Part shown: piece by piece, positions 17,775-26,977 of the stretch
How positions within the stretch are numbered: position 1 is the first letter of the stretch
Layout of the letters: every line of letters starts with the position of its first letter
Assembly (NCBI GenBank): GCA_024636955.1
Contig: JAGXGB010000004.1
Coordinates: 24,522 to 88,521 of the forward strand
Length of the DNA: 64,000 nt
Reading direction: 5' to 3'
Origin: Bacteroidales bacterium
GTDB taxonomy: Bacteria > Bacteroidota > Bacteroidia > Bacteroidales > Lentimicrobiaceae
Translations under genes and position numbers: made by a program
The notes under the pieces: generated by a model
Database searches by the model: none
What the model was told of the DNA's origin: nothing
Seen by the model: the letters and a program-made list of their open reading frames with translations, nothing else

Positions 17775-18090
17775 CTACTAAAATTAAAAGCAAAGAGAGG
17801 TGCAATATCAATTGTTGGTAAAATTGTAACTTAATTTAAACACAACTGCCTGATTAGATAACAAGTATCCTATATTTGGATTGTTCATCTATACCTTAAT
17901 TTTAAGGTAATCTTAAGTTTAGATTCTTCTAACTTAAAAGTCTATATATTTAGGGCATTATCTTAATGTTCTTAAAACCTAAGTGCAGAAATCTCAATAA
18001 ACTAGCACCGACGCTCATTACAGAAGGTTCCTGTTCTCCATAATTATTTTTAGTGCCGTTTCTACTTACTTTTGTAATAAAATAAATGAA
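17775..18090. other. Intergenic region with two AT-rich hairpins and a MmcQ promoter box
   Basis: No gene is seen here. ACCTTAATTTTAAGGT (17893-17908) is a near-perfect palindrome, and TTAAGTTTAGA/TCTAACTTAA (about 17912-17936) forms a second imperfect stem. TATATTTG at 17871-17878 and TACTTTTG at 18067-18074 both match the plus-strand -7 consensus; the latter lies 17 bp before the MmcQ gene and is the more likely promoter. Whether the hairpins are transcribed is unknown. Confidence 0.4.
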
Positions 18091-18417
18091 ATGGATATTG
18101 AGCAACTACGCGAATATTGTTTGAGTCTTCCTGAAGTAACTGAAAGTTTCCCTTTTGATGAAACTACATTGGTATTTAAAGCCAGAGGAAAAATGTTCCT
18201 CTTAACTGATCTTGAAGGACAGTTTAGTATGAACGTAAAGTGTGATCCTGAAAAGGCAGTTGAATTAAGAGAACATTATCCATGTGTGAAACCAGGATAC
18301 CATATGAACAAAAAATACTGGAACACAATAGATATTGATGGCTCAATAAATGATCGTACACTGATAGAATGGATCAATGATTCCTACTCATTGGTTTTAA
18401 AGCCAAAAAAGAAATAA
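18091..18417 (+). CDS. MmcQ/YjbR family DNA-binding-fold protein
   Basis: A 108-aa protein starting MDIEQLREYCLSLPEVTESF, with the family pattern DETTLVFKARGKMFLL and the closing CVKPGYHMNKKYWNTIDIDG region. MmcQ/YjbR proteins have a CyaY-like fold and no firmly established function; many are annotated as predicted DNA-binding proteins. It stands alone between divergent and convergent neighbours. An in-frame alternative ATG does not exist close upstream (the ATG at 18086 is out of frame). Confidence 0.9.
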   Translation: MDIEQLREYCLSLPEVTESFPFDETTLVFKARGKMFLLTDLEGQFSMNVKCDPEKAVELREHYPCVKPGYHMNKKYWNTIDIDGSINDRTLIEWINDSYSLVLKPKKK

Positions 18418-18559
18418 TAATTCAGCATCAATCACTCCTTTCAATTTATGGATCATCAAGCAACCCAAGCTTATGGTTCCATTTTCATTAAAAGATTCAG
18501 TGCACCGAATAAATAAACAGGAAATGCTTACGCAGGCTGGTAGCATTCATTGATGTTCT

Positions 18560-18796
18560 TTAGGTAGTTTGGTCGCTTTCTTTGGTTTTGTCCTTTATTT
18601 TGTACATATCAAATAACAAATAACCAAGTACAGCACCCCACAGTATGCTCATGTAAGGGTTTGATGTTATAGCACAACCACCGCTGGTGCAACCAATAAA
18701 ATGATAGTAAAGGTATCCGGCCAAGGCACCAATGACCAAGCCTATTATATTTTTTATAGAATTCTTTGACTGAATCTTTTCGATCAGGTTATTCAT
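18560..18796 (-). CDS. Small two-helix membrane protein (DUF6132-like)
   Basis: A 78-aa protein with two predicted membrane helices (NIIGLVIGALAGYLYYHFIG and SILWGAVLGYLLFDMY) joined by a short loop with paired cysteines, GCTSGGCAITSNPYMS. That loop is characteristic of a small Bacteroidota family (I recall it as DUF6132). Function is unknown; the cysteines suggest a metal- or thiol-related role, but this is speculation. It lies 46 bp upstream of mutS2's end on the far side of an apparent break, so it is probably a separate transcript. Confidence 0.75.
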   Translation of the reverse strand: MNNLIEKIQSKNSIKNIIGLVIGALAGYLYYHFIGCTSGGCAITSNPYMSILWGAVLGYLLFDMYKIKDKTKESDQTT

Positions 18797-18842
18797 TATT
18801 CTAAATTTTTAGTTGAGTTAACAAAAGGCAGTAATATAAAGT

Positions 18843-21275
18843 TTAATGAAGGAATACAATAGTTATGCCGGTTCCACCCCTGTCGGGTTTCTCATCTTCT
18901 AGTCTTAGCACTTCAGGGTTATCATTCAGGTATTCATGAACCATGTTTCTAAGAACCCCGTTCCCCTTTCCATGTAGTATCTTAACTTCTTTCACCCTCA
19001 ATAGTATTGCCTGGTCAATGTATTTTGCAAGGTCTTCTTTTGCCTCTTCAGGGCGTTTCCCCCTTAGGTCAATTGACATCCTGAAATCTGCCATTTTGGC
19101 ACTCAAGTCATTAATGATAGAACTGCTTTTTATCTGGAACAGTTTGCTTCCTTCATAAACTTTTATCTCAGCAGGAGTTGCAATGATCAACTTATCAACC
19201 GTGGTTTTTATTTTGAAGGAGCCAAACCACACCAGGGCCTTGCTTCCCCTAAGGTCGTCAATAATGCCTACAGCGTCCTGGCCTTCCATTTTAACGTAGG
19301 ACCCTTTTCTGAGTGGAAGTGGTTCGCGATTTTTCCTTACAGGTCCAAGTTCTTCGATAACAACAGGCTGTTCCACATCCATGCTGTCTTTTTTAAGCAA
19401 GTCTATTGCTGCCTTCTGGAAATCATCACGAAGTTGTTTGGTTGCATCTTTCTTAGCCTGGTTTTCTTTTATATCCCTAATGGTTTTCTCTATTAGTTTA
19501 TTCGAGTCAGCCACTATTTGCTGAGCCCTTGATTTTGCATCTTTAATAACAGTGCTTTTCCTTGATTCGAGGTCATTTAGCAGTTTGTTATATTTATTGA
19601 CCAATTCTGCAAGTGTTTCATCTGCAACTTTCAGTTCATCTATTTTCCTGGCCACTTGTTTTTTGTCTACATCCAATTGAGCAAGCTGTTTTTCAAAATC
19701 CAATTGACTGCTTCCAATCTTACTGGCAGCGTTTGCAACCACTTCTTCCGGGAACCCTATTTTATTGGCTATTTCAAAAGCAAATGAACTTCCCGGTTTA
19801 CCGATGTTGAGCTTGAATAATGGCATCATAGCCCTGGTGTCGTATAGCATGGCTGCATTAAACAGTCCCTCATTGTCACCTGCCAATAACTTTAAATTTG
19901 TATAATGGGTTGTAATTACCCCAAAGCTGCCTATTGAGTTTAGTTTCTGAAGACTAGCCTCAGCCATTGCACCACCAAGTTGAGGTTCAGTGCCTGCACC
20001 AAACTCATCAATCAAAAAGAGTGTCCTGTTGTCAGCATTTTCAAGGAAGTACTTAATATGAATCAAATGTGAACTATATGTACTGAGGTCATTTTCCAAT
20101 GATTGTTCATCGCCTATTTCAAGGAATATTTTCGAATAAATGCCTGCTTTTGAATCTTCACTTACCGGAATAAGCAAACCACACTGCAGCATATACTGAA
20201 GTAATGCCACTGTTTTAAGGCAAACTGATTTACCACCGGCATTGGGGCCACTAATCACCATTATCCGCTTATCACTATCAAGTTTGATATCCTGGGCAAC
20301 TATTGATTTACCTTGCTTCAATAAACTTTTATGCAGCAGAGGGTGAACTGCATTGCGCCATTCAGTTAGTGTATCCTTATGTAGTTCAGGCTTGGTGGCT
20401 TGCAGATCGACAGCCAACAGTGCCTTTGCCCTTATGAAATCAATTTCACCAAGGAAACTATAAAAGCTTAGCAGCTCCTCAATATATGACCTTACAAAGT
20501 CAGTAAACGAAGTAAGAATATTGATGATCTCCTGCTTTTCCTCCACCTTGAAATTCTGGATTTCATTGTTCATTTCAAAAACTTCAGCGGGCTCAAGAAA
20601 AACTGTTTGCCCGGTAGCTGAAGTGTCATGCACGTATCCTTTTAGTTTTCTTTTATTACCAGCGGGAATGGGCAGAACCAGGCGTCCATTCCTTATAGTT
20701 AGTTCGGCATCATCGTTAACAATATTATCCTTGCGTGCCTGTCCCAAAATCTGGTTGATACGCCTGTCAATAGTTGAAATCCTACTCTTTATCTCTTTGC
20801 GAATAGAGGATAGTCTTTCACTGGCATTGTCTCTAATCTCTCCTTTCTCATCTATTATTGAGCTTACCCTTTTTATGATCTCTCTATCAGGCATACCAGG
20901 AGGCAGCAATTTCCTTAACTCGCCATATTTCTCAGTATCCAGGTATAGGATAAAGCCAATAATGGCTGTGATCGCTTCAAGCGAAAGCTTAAGCGCTCCC
21001 AGTGTATCAGCTTCCATGTATGTGCCTTTCACTCTTATCCGAATGAGTTCCTCACTGAGGTCATAATAATCCTGTTGTGGGAAACCAGGGACAAACTGGA
21101 GCACATACTTCATTTCGGCCGTCTGGCCTAGTTGTCGGTTTAGCGTTATAAAATCAGTGTTAAAGGAAATTGCATCAACAAGGTCATGTGAGTAATTGAC
21201 CAAACACCTTTGATGAAGAAAGTTGCGGATTACAGCAAAACCTGATTTGATTTCAAAGTTTGCAGGATATATCAT
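18843..21275 (-). CDS. mutS2: MutS2, Smr-domain ATPase/endonuclease
   Basis: MutS2 is a MutS-like ATPase with a nuclease domain, implicated in suppressing recombination and in rescuing collided ribosomes. The 810 aa contain the core clamp region, a Walker A loop (ISGPNAGGKSVCLKT), Walker B (LFLIDEFGAGTEP), and a long coiled coil (about residues 520-640). The C-terminal Smr domain carries SIDLRGKRPEEA and the HGKGNGVLR motif. It lacks the mismatch-recognition domain, as expected for MutS2. Domain order and length are complete. Confidence 0.96.
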   Translation of the reverse strand: MIYPANFEIKSGFAVIRNFLHQRCLVNYSHDLVDAISFNTDFITLNRQLGQTAEMKYVLQFVPGFPQQDYYDLSEELIRIRVKGTYMEADTLGALKLSLEAITAIIGFILYLDTEKYGELRKLLPPGMPDREIIKRVSSIIDEKGEIRDNASERLSSIRKEIKSRISTIDRRINQILGQARKDNIVNDDAELTIRNGRLVLPIPAGNKRKLKGYVHDTSATGQTVFLEPAEVFEMNNEIQNFKVEEKQEIINILTSFTDFVRSYIEELLSFYSFLGEIDFIRAKALLAVDLQATKPELHKDTLTEWRNAVHPLLHKSLLKQGKSIVAQDIKLDSDKRIMVISGPNAGGKSVCLKTVALLQYMLQCGLLIPVSEDSKAGIYSKIFLEIGDEQSLENDLSTYSSHLIHIKYFLENADNRTLFLIDEFGAGTEPQLGGAMAEASLQKLNSIGSFGVITTHYTNLKLLAGDNEGLFNAAMLYDTRAMMPLFKLNIGKPGSSFAFEIANKIGFPEEVVANAASKIGSSQLDFEKQLAQLDVDKKQVARKIDELKVADETLAELVNKYNKLLNDLESRKSTVIKDAKSRAQQIVADSNKLIEKTIRDIKENQAKKDATKQLRDDFQKAAIDLLKKDSMDVEQPVVIEELGPVRKNREPLPLRKGSYVKMEGQDAVGIIDDLRGSKALVWFGSFKIKTTVDKLIIATPAEIKVYEGSKLFQIKSSSIINDLSAKMADFRMSIDLRGKRPEEAKEDLAKYIDQAILLRVKEVKILHGKGNGVLRNMVHEYLNDNPEVLRLEDEKPDRGGTGITIVFLH

Positions 21276-21335
21276 CTATAACGCCTTCTTTAAAAATTAG
21301 TTAAAGTTTATGAGAATGGATATGAGTATCAAAAA

Positions 21336-24300
21336 TTAAGCCAACTGCCTGATTATCACTTGATTCTTTGTCTTCTTCCTCTTGTAGATGAACACAGCAG
21401 TTCCCAGTATTAGTATAGAGATAAGGGAATAAAAGCCATAGGTTAAGATGGCACTACGAAACTTCATCGGACTATTATCACCAATATTCACATAAGCAGC
21501 CCAGTAAAATGGATGTGACCTTAAAGGATCACCTTCATCAAGCAAGTCAAGCTTCGCTTGTCGCAATGCTTCATCCTTAGGCATTCCGTCTTCAAGGTAC
21601 TCATAGAATTTACTTACTATCTCTGCACTTGATTCATCATCTACTGACCACATGGTCATTACAATACCCGGCACTCCGGCAAATATAAAACCTCTCGCGA
21701 GATTCATGATGCCTTCACCCTTAAGCAGTTTACCTGATCCTGTATTACAAGCACTCAACACTGCCAACCCTGCATTGAGATCCATACTGAATAATTCATA
21801 AGTATTTAGCATGCCATCTTCAACACTATCGTTATTCTGGTAGAAAACAAGTTTTGATAACATTGGCTGACTATTGTTTATAAGGGTATGCATGGCCAGG
21901 TGCAGTACATTGTATTCACCCACTTCTTCCTTAAACTTAGCCTCAGTAGCTGATTTACCTTGGATTTTTTTTGCAAACATACTGTTTTTTATACCTTTCA
22001 TTTCCTTTTCGACTCCCGGAATGGGAAGCAGATATACCTGATTGCCATTTTCATCTGTAAAGGTTGTTCTGTCTGTAGCAGTTAGGTTGTCATAGGATGG
22101 AGCCATAGCAAGGAAGTTTTTTGAAGCCTTGCGTTCTCTCTTCTGGAAACCTGAGAACTGAAGTATTGCTGAGGTGCTGTAACTGATTATTTTGTCTTTA
22201 ATAAGATAAGAGAGCCTCCTGTAATCCATTATATTAGTATCGGGCATTCTAGTTAGTAACATATCGAATGATACATAGCCAATTTCACCGTCTGGTATAA
22301 TGATCAATTTCTTTTCATTAAATGATTCAGTTACCGGGCTAACCAGGTTTTTGTATAGATCGTATGCTGAAAGTGAATAATTAACATAATCCCTATCAGT
22401 TGTACTGAACATCGAATTATTGTTAGTGGCCGATACTATAGTTTGAATATTCTTGAAAAAGGACGAATCAATTGGCTGAGTATACACTTTAAACAACTTA
22501 TTACTAATGGCAAATGTATATAGGACTGTATCGTTCAGCATGTACTCAATAAGCACATTATCATCTCCCAAAGCTGTTTGAATATCGCTAATACTAACTG
22601 TAGGTTCTGTGTACTTCAACTTATAATATTCAGGATAATTGGATTCAAGGAAATCAGTTAAACTGTCATATCGTACAGTGAATTCAAACACCCGTGATTT
22701 CCAATTACTGATCATGCCTTCATCAGGAGCAGCCTTTTGTTGTTCCTCGTAAATAAACCTTCTAAAGGACGAGATATTCAATTTAAGCTGTTTTTCAAGA
22801 GTTAGGATGTTATTTGGTATTTTCCCGAAATGCTGAGCCTCAATATCATGCATTGAATTTATAAGTACAGCTGATTTGCTCTTATCTGAATATTGAAATG
22901 CTTCAGCCAGATAAAGTTGGTCATTTGTAATTTCAAACAGCTTTATTGCAACTGAAACTGTTTTCTGAAACGTTGATTTAGCCTCGCCAGAGATCAATAA
23001 TTTACTTTCTTCATCCTGATAAGTTGATCTAAGTTTATCAAGCACCTTGACAGCAAGCTTATAGGTTTCAAGGCTCTGTACCAGGTTGTTCCTTTCGCCG
23101 GTAATTGCCAGTGCCTGCGCTTTCCCGCTCAACGCATTAACCAGGTATCTGTCAGCCTCAGTATTTTCAATTACTGGATTTACTGCAATGTTTAGATTAT
23201 TAAAATCTTCAGTAATTGCAATTATAGCTTTCTGATAGTAGGCAAGTGCCCTGTCAATTTCACTCTGCATGTAGTAATAGTTTCCTATATGCGTATAGTT
23301 GTTCGAAACCTCCCGGCTCTTCTCGCCATAATGTTTTTTACTGATTGCCAGTGCTTTGTTAAAATAATCTATCTCATTATTCCTGAGAGGATCATAAAGC
23401 AGAAAGTACCCATACCTGGTGTACAGCAGCCCTTTTTCCGGGTGATCAGGAGGAAGGAATTTTTCAGCAAGGTTAAGTGCTTTTAAAAAATATTCATCTG
23501 CTTTGGTTTTATCGTTCAATGAATTGTACAAACTTGCCAGGTTACTATAAGTCTTTATGAGTGAAGGATTATCAGTATCCTCCGGTATGCTGGATAAATA
23601 AGATGTCAATGCATTATTATAATCTCTTTTTTTCTCATAAACATAACCTATATTCATGTTGAGTGAAAGAATCTGGGGATGTTTTTTATCAAATGACTCC
23701 TCAGCAAGTGCCAGCGCCCTATTGAAATATATAAGGGCTTTTTCGTAATCTGCCACATGCACATAAGTTTGACCTTTATTTGAATAGATATAAATAAAGT
23801 AAGGGTGACCCGGCTCTGCCTTTCTTACCAGGATCTCTTCAGCCTTATTGTAATACTCAAGTGCTTCAGAATCTTTATTCAGCAATGCTTTTAACCTTCC
23901 AACATTTAAATTTATCATTGAAAGTTCTGGGTCATTTGGTTTTAGGACCTTTTCATGAATACGCAGGGAAGTGGTAAAGGCCTCTTCGGCCTTTTCATAT
24001 TCACCTTTCTGGGCATTGATTATACCAATATTCTGAAGTATCATTGCCATATCGGCATCTTCAGGGTTATTCCGTCTGAGAGCAAGGTTCCTGGCAAGGG
24101 TATAGTTCTTTAAAGCATTTTCGTAATCGCCTTTATAAAAGAATGCTATACCGAGCAGGTTATAAGTATTTGACATGGAGGTGTCATTTGCTCCGTATAG
24201 CTTAGTTTTATATCTGATACTCAGATTTAAAACTGATACAGCACTGTCGAAATAACCTTTATTATTCAGCAGCAATCCTTTCTTATGAAGTACATCTGCC

Positions 24301-24683
24301 AGGAATTTATGCTCGTCAGTATTTTTAGGGTCAATAATTGTGATAGCTTTTTCTACTATCAGCATCGCTTCATCTATATCACCCTGTATCCTTTTAAGGT
24401 CAGTAATCTTTAAGAGGGCAGATATAAGTTCCTCCTTATTTCCTTGTTTCTCAAAATCATCAGCCGCCTTCTTATAATAGGTATATGCACTGTCATAATT
24501 CTCTTTCTGAACCAATGTATCACCTTTAACAAGGTCACTTAAGTTTGATTGAGCTGCGGCATTATTCTCCTTAACTGTTTCTTTTGGTGATTGAGGCTTA
24601 CAACCAAAAGTCAGTAGCACTGAAACTGTTAAAATCTGCACCCAAAGTGCCGCTGATGATGTACGGCTATTGAGGTAAATCAT
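21336..24683 (-). CDS. TPR-CHAT protein: lipobox N-terminus, TPR array, caspase-like CHAT domain, C-terminal TM helix
   Basis: A 1115-aa protein. Residues 1-28 look like a lipoprotein signal (SVLLTFGC, Cys28). A long run of TPR/Kinesin-light-chain-like repeats fills about residues 50-510 (e.g. YNLLGIAFFYKGDYENALKN). The C-terminal CHAT domain has the predicted dyad His932 (LHLAMHT) and Cys979 (LSACNTGSG). A TM helix (ISILILGTAVFIY) precedes a basic tail. CHAT domains are separase/caspase-like proteases, known from bacterial TPR-CHAT systems. The signal peptide would place the protease in the periplasm or at the envelope, which is unusual. Its target is unknown; the nearby ECF sigma/TPR pair is a candidate partner. 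Confidence 0.88.
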   Translation of the reverse strand: MIYLNSRTSSAALWVQILTVSVLLTFGCKPQSPKETVKENNAAAQSNLSDLVKGDTLVQKENYDSAYTYYKKAADDFEKQGNKEELISALLKITDLKRIQGDIDEAMLIVEKAITIIDPKNTDEHKFLADVLHKKGLLLNNKGYFDSAVSVLNLSIRYKTKLYGANDTSMSNTYNLLGIAFFYKGDYENALKNYTLARNLALRRNNPEDADMAMILQNIGIINAQKGEYEKAEEAFTTSLRIHEKVLKPNDPELSMINLNVGRLKALLNKDSEALEYYNKAEEILVRKAEPGHPYFIYIYSNKGQTYVHVADYEKALIYFNRALALAEESFDKKHPQILSLNMNIGYVYEKKRDYNNALTSYLSSIPEDTDNPSLIKTYSNLASLYNSLNDKTKADEYFLKALNLAEKFLPPDHPEKGLLYTRYGYFLLYDPLRNNEIDYFNKALAISKKHYGEKSREVSNNYTHIGNYYYMQSEIDRALAYYQKAIIAITEDFNNLNIAVNPVIENTEADRYLVNALSGKAQALAITGERNNLVQSLETYKLAVKVLDKLRSTYQDEESKLLISGEAKSTFQKTVSVAIKLFEITNDQLYLAEAFQYSDKSKSAVLINSMHDIEAQHFGKIPNNILTLEKQLKLNISSFRRFIYEEQQKAAPDEGMISNWKSRVFEFTVRYDSLTDFLESNYPEYYKLKYTEPTVSISDIQTALGDDNVLIEYMLNDTVLYTFAISNKLFKVYTQPIDSSFFKNIQTIVSATNNNSMFSTTDRDYVNYSLSAYDLYKNLVSPVTESFNEKKLIIIPDGEIGYVSFDMLLTRMPDTNIMDYRRLSYLIKDKIISYSTSAILQFSGFQKRERKASKNFLAMAPSYDNLTATDRTTFTDENGNQVYLLPIPGVEKEMKGIKNSMFAKKIQGKSATEAKFKEEVGEYNVLHLAMHTLINNSQPMLSKLVFYQNNDSVEDGMLNTYELFSMDLNAGLAVLSACNTGSGKLLKGEGIMNLARGFIFAGVPGIVMTMWSVDDESSAEIVSKFYEYLEDGMPKDEALRQAKLDLLDEGDPLRSHPFYWAAYVNIGDNSPMKFRSAILTYGFYSLISILILGTAVFIYKRKKTKNQVIIRQLA

Positions 24684-24708
24684 TGAATGTTTATCTTAGA
24701 ATCTGATA

Positions 24709-24716
24709 CAAAATTA
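24709..24716 (-). promoter_or_regulatory. -7 box of the TPR-CHAT gene
   Basis: TAATTTTG on the minus strand matches TAnnTTTG and lies 26 bp before the ATG at 24683. With a terminator just upstream (24749-24774), the CHAT gene is probably transcribed on its own, not from the T9SS gene. Confidence 0.45.
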
Positions 24717-24748
24717 AATTATTAATTTTACAAAAGGATAAACAATCA

Positions 24749-24780
24749 AAAAAGGGGCTAAAATAGCCCCTTTTCTTAAA
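24749..24780 (-). terminator. Intrinsic terminator of the T9SS cargo gene
   Basis: An 11-bp perfect stem AAAAGGGGCTA/TAGCCCCTTTT with a 3-nt loop lies 15-46 bp after the minus-strand stop at 24795. On the minus strand it runs into TTTTTT. Confidence 0.85.
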
Positions 24781-24794
24781 AGTGTGTCAACTGT

Positions 24795-25997
24795 TTAGTG
24801 AACCACTATGAGGCGTTTTGCTTCGTTAATATTCACATTTCCATTAGTTGTAAGGCTGTAAAAATATACACCTTCGCGTAGGTCATTAACAGGAATAACA
24901 ATTGAATGCTGACCTGCAGTCATTTCTTCGTTAAGTATAGTCTTGACCAGTTTTCCGTTTAAGCTAAATACATTAAGCATTGCTTTAGTATCAGCCGGAA
25001 GGTTAAAATAAACGGTTGTTTGATTGTTTGCAGGATTTGGATAGCAATGACTAAGGTTATCACTACCGGTTATTGACAAGTAAGGAACCTTGAATTCAGG
25101 TCTGAACACCTCACCGTTTGATACAAAATGGCTCTTACTGTTAACCTTAAACCTAATATCGCCACCATTATAATTCTTATCTGTGCTACCATTGATAGTA
25201 ACAACTGGTTTTGACGGGTCAAATAAAACCGTTTCATTTGCCCAGGTTATAACAATCTGGTTATTCTCAATTCGCAGGTTATTGAAATTACCTACCTGTG
25301 ATGTAATGTCTTTAACATTAACTGTTGTAGGATAGTCAATAACCAATCCCATAGCACTTGCACTTATTAAGTCATTGGCAAATATTTCAATGCTGAAATT
25401 GCTTGAGAAAGTTTTTGCGAAATAATTAACCTGGGCAACAATCTCATTTCTTCCGGTTGGAACGAATGTACCGTTAACGTCACCTGAGCTTGAACCGCCC
25501 ATTGTAGGTACTTCAGTTTTGGTACCAGTGTGTATAACTTGCTGAAGTGCTCCAAAAACCCATTCAGGGTTAAAACCGAACGCCCATCTCTGATCAAAAA
25601 CAACAAGATCATTAGTATCAATTGTATTGTCAGAATAGAGGTCAGCAGCAAGTTTCTCAATAGGAGTGTAATCAGACCCAGCAATAATCTGTTCTATCCT
25701 TGCACGATCAGTTAACTCAACACCACCGGCTTCAATGGGAGTTGTCTGAGCTTGTACATAATAAGTACCGTAAGGTACATTAGGGAATATGTACTTTCCA
25801 TTAAAATTGGTAGTAGTCTGAGCCCTAATAGTGCTCATATCCTCATTCAGCAATAATACTGTAACTGACGGGATTGGATTTAATAGATCTCCATGATAAG
25901 TTACAGTGCCTTTGATAGGCTGATCTGCAAACAATTGGCTACTTAGCAAAAGTAAGGCTAGAGTAGCGATGATCAAATGAGTAGTTCTTTTTTTCAT
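24795..25997 (-). CDS. Secreted T9SS cargo protein with carboxypeptidase-regulatory-like, dockerin-like and cohesin-like regions
   Basis: The 400-aa product has a signal peptide (IIATLALLLLSSQLFA) and a carboxypeptidase-regulatory-like domain (GTVTYHGDLLNPIPSVTV). A dockerin-like calcium loop follows (AADLYSDNTIDTNDLVVFD). Residues about 190-310 read like a cohesin-type beta sandwich (AMGLVIDYPTTVNVKDI). The tail is a type A T9SS sorting domain (CYPNPANNQTTVYFN ... EAKRLIVVH). It should be exported across the outer membrane and attached or released. The gene has its own consensus promoter and terminator. Its substrate or partner is unknown. Confidence 0.87.
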   Translation of the reverse strand: MKKRTTHLIIATLALLLLSSQLFADQPIKGTVTYHGDLLNPIPSVTVLLLNEDMSTIRAQTTTNFNGKYIFPNVPYGTYYVQAQTTPIEAGGVELTDRARIEQIIAGSDYTPIEKLAADLYSDNTIDTNDLVVFDQRWAFGFNPEWVFGALQQVIHTGTKTEVPTMGGSSSGDVNGTFVPTGRNEIVAQVNYFAKTFSSNFSIEIFANDLISASAMGLVIDYPTTVNVKDITSQVGNFNNLRIENNQIVITWANETVLFDPSKPVVTINGSTDKNYNGGDIRFKVNSKSHFVSNGEVFRPEFKVPYLSITGSDNLSHCYPNPANNQTTVYFNLPADTKAMLNVFSLNGKLVKTILNEEMTAGQHSIVIPVNDLREGVYFYSLTTNGNVNINEAKRLIVVH

Positions 25998-26122
25998 TGG
26001 TTAAGGGGTTTGGGATTAAGTATTTTCTTTTATTTTGTTAAATATAAGAAGTTAGTTACTTTTGTCATGTTGAGATTGAGGACCAATTATGCTTACAACT
26101 CTATGTGTTATTATTTTCGTCT

Positions 26123-26153
26123 CAAATATACTGATTAATTTTGATCCTGCAAA
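26123..26153 (-). promoter_or_regulatory. Consensus Bacteroidota promoter of the T9SS cargo gene
   Basis: On the minus strand TTTG (26153-26150), a 19-bp spacer, then TATATTTG (26130-26123) match the -33/-7 consensus exactly. The start site would be near 26117, giving a leader of about 120 nt. This is the best full promoter match I found in the window. Confidence 0.7.
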
Positions 26154-26395
26154 TGATGCCTCTGGTTGAACAGAGAGAGACACCTTTACGTCAATTAATC
26201 GTTTTAGCGGGTAAAGGTAATACCAAATTTGACATATTTGATGCATTTATTTGAAAAAAAAATATAATCGGCTGATAAACACCATATTACATAATTGAAT
26301 AATTTATTAAATACTGAAGCAGAGTGATTTAGGGAAATTGTTTTTTTTGAACTGCTGTATTACCTTTTGATAAAAAACGGATAAAGTAACGAACT
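26154..26395. other. Divergent intergenic region upstream of the ECF sigma gene
   Basis: No gene seen. Just before the ECF gene, TTACCTTTTGAT (26360-26371) followed by CGGAT about 17 bp later could be an ECF-type autoregulatory promoter; the second ECF gene in this window has a similar ACCTTTTT at a similar distance. Confidence 0.35.
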
Positions 26396-26977
26396 ATGAT
26401 TCATTATTCTGATGAGGCGATCATTGAAGGGCTTAGACTCAGAAGTGATTATATCATCAAATACATCTATCAGGAATTGTTCCCCATGATATTGTTTTTG
26501 GTAACCAAAAACACTGGAAGTGAGGAAGATGCTGAAGATATTTTTCAAGACAGTCTTATAATTGTCTTTAAAAAGATCAAGGCAAATGATTTTGAATTGA
26601 GTTGTTCTTTCCGTACGTATATTTATTCAGTCAGCAGGAACCTCTGGTTACAAAAACTTAGCAAACGCAAGCAATTTTCCAGGGAATTCAGTGATGTTGA
26701 AACATATATTTCTATGACTGACTATGCATTAACGGAGAAGAATCAGGATGATGTTGAAAAGTTCAGACTATACCAGCAGCATTTTTTAACGCTGGGCGAA
26801 GATTGCCAGAAAGTGCTTATGCTCTTCATGAAGAAAGTATCATTGAGAGAAATTGCTACTGAAATGGGATTTAAGACTGAAAAATACGCGAAAACAAGAA
26901 AATACCTATGTAAGGAAGAATTAAAAAAGAGAATTATCAATGATCCGAAGTGCCAAAAATTCCTGTCCGATGACTAG
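26396..26977 (+). CDS. ECF-type RNA polymerase sigma factor (CHAT/TPR-linked)
   Basis: A 193-aa sigma-70 family protein. Region 2 is visible as GSEEDAEDIFQDSLIIVFKK with SFRTYIYSVSRNLWLQKLSK, and region 4 as EDCQKVLMLFMKKVSLREIATEMGF. Region 4 is divergent but keeps the helix-turn-helix pattern. It overlaps the next gene by 8 nt (ATGACTAG), so the two are coupled. The downstream membrane protein is a plausible anti-sigma. A divergent TPR-CHAT gene and a T9SS gene lie behind it; I recall this type of sigma/TPR/CHAT association from other Bacteroidota. Confidence 0.88.
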   Translation: MIHYSDEAIIEGLRLRSDYIIKYIYQELFPMILFLVTKNTGSEEDAEDIFQDSLIIVFKKIKANDFELSCSFRTYIYSVSRNLWLQKLSKRKQFSREFSDVETYISMTDYALTEKNQDDVEKFRLYQQHFLTLGEDCQKVLMLFMKKVSLREIATEMGFKTEKYAKTRKYLCKEELKKRIINDPKCQKFLSDD

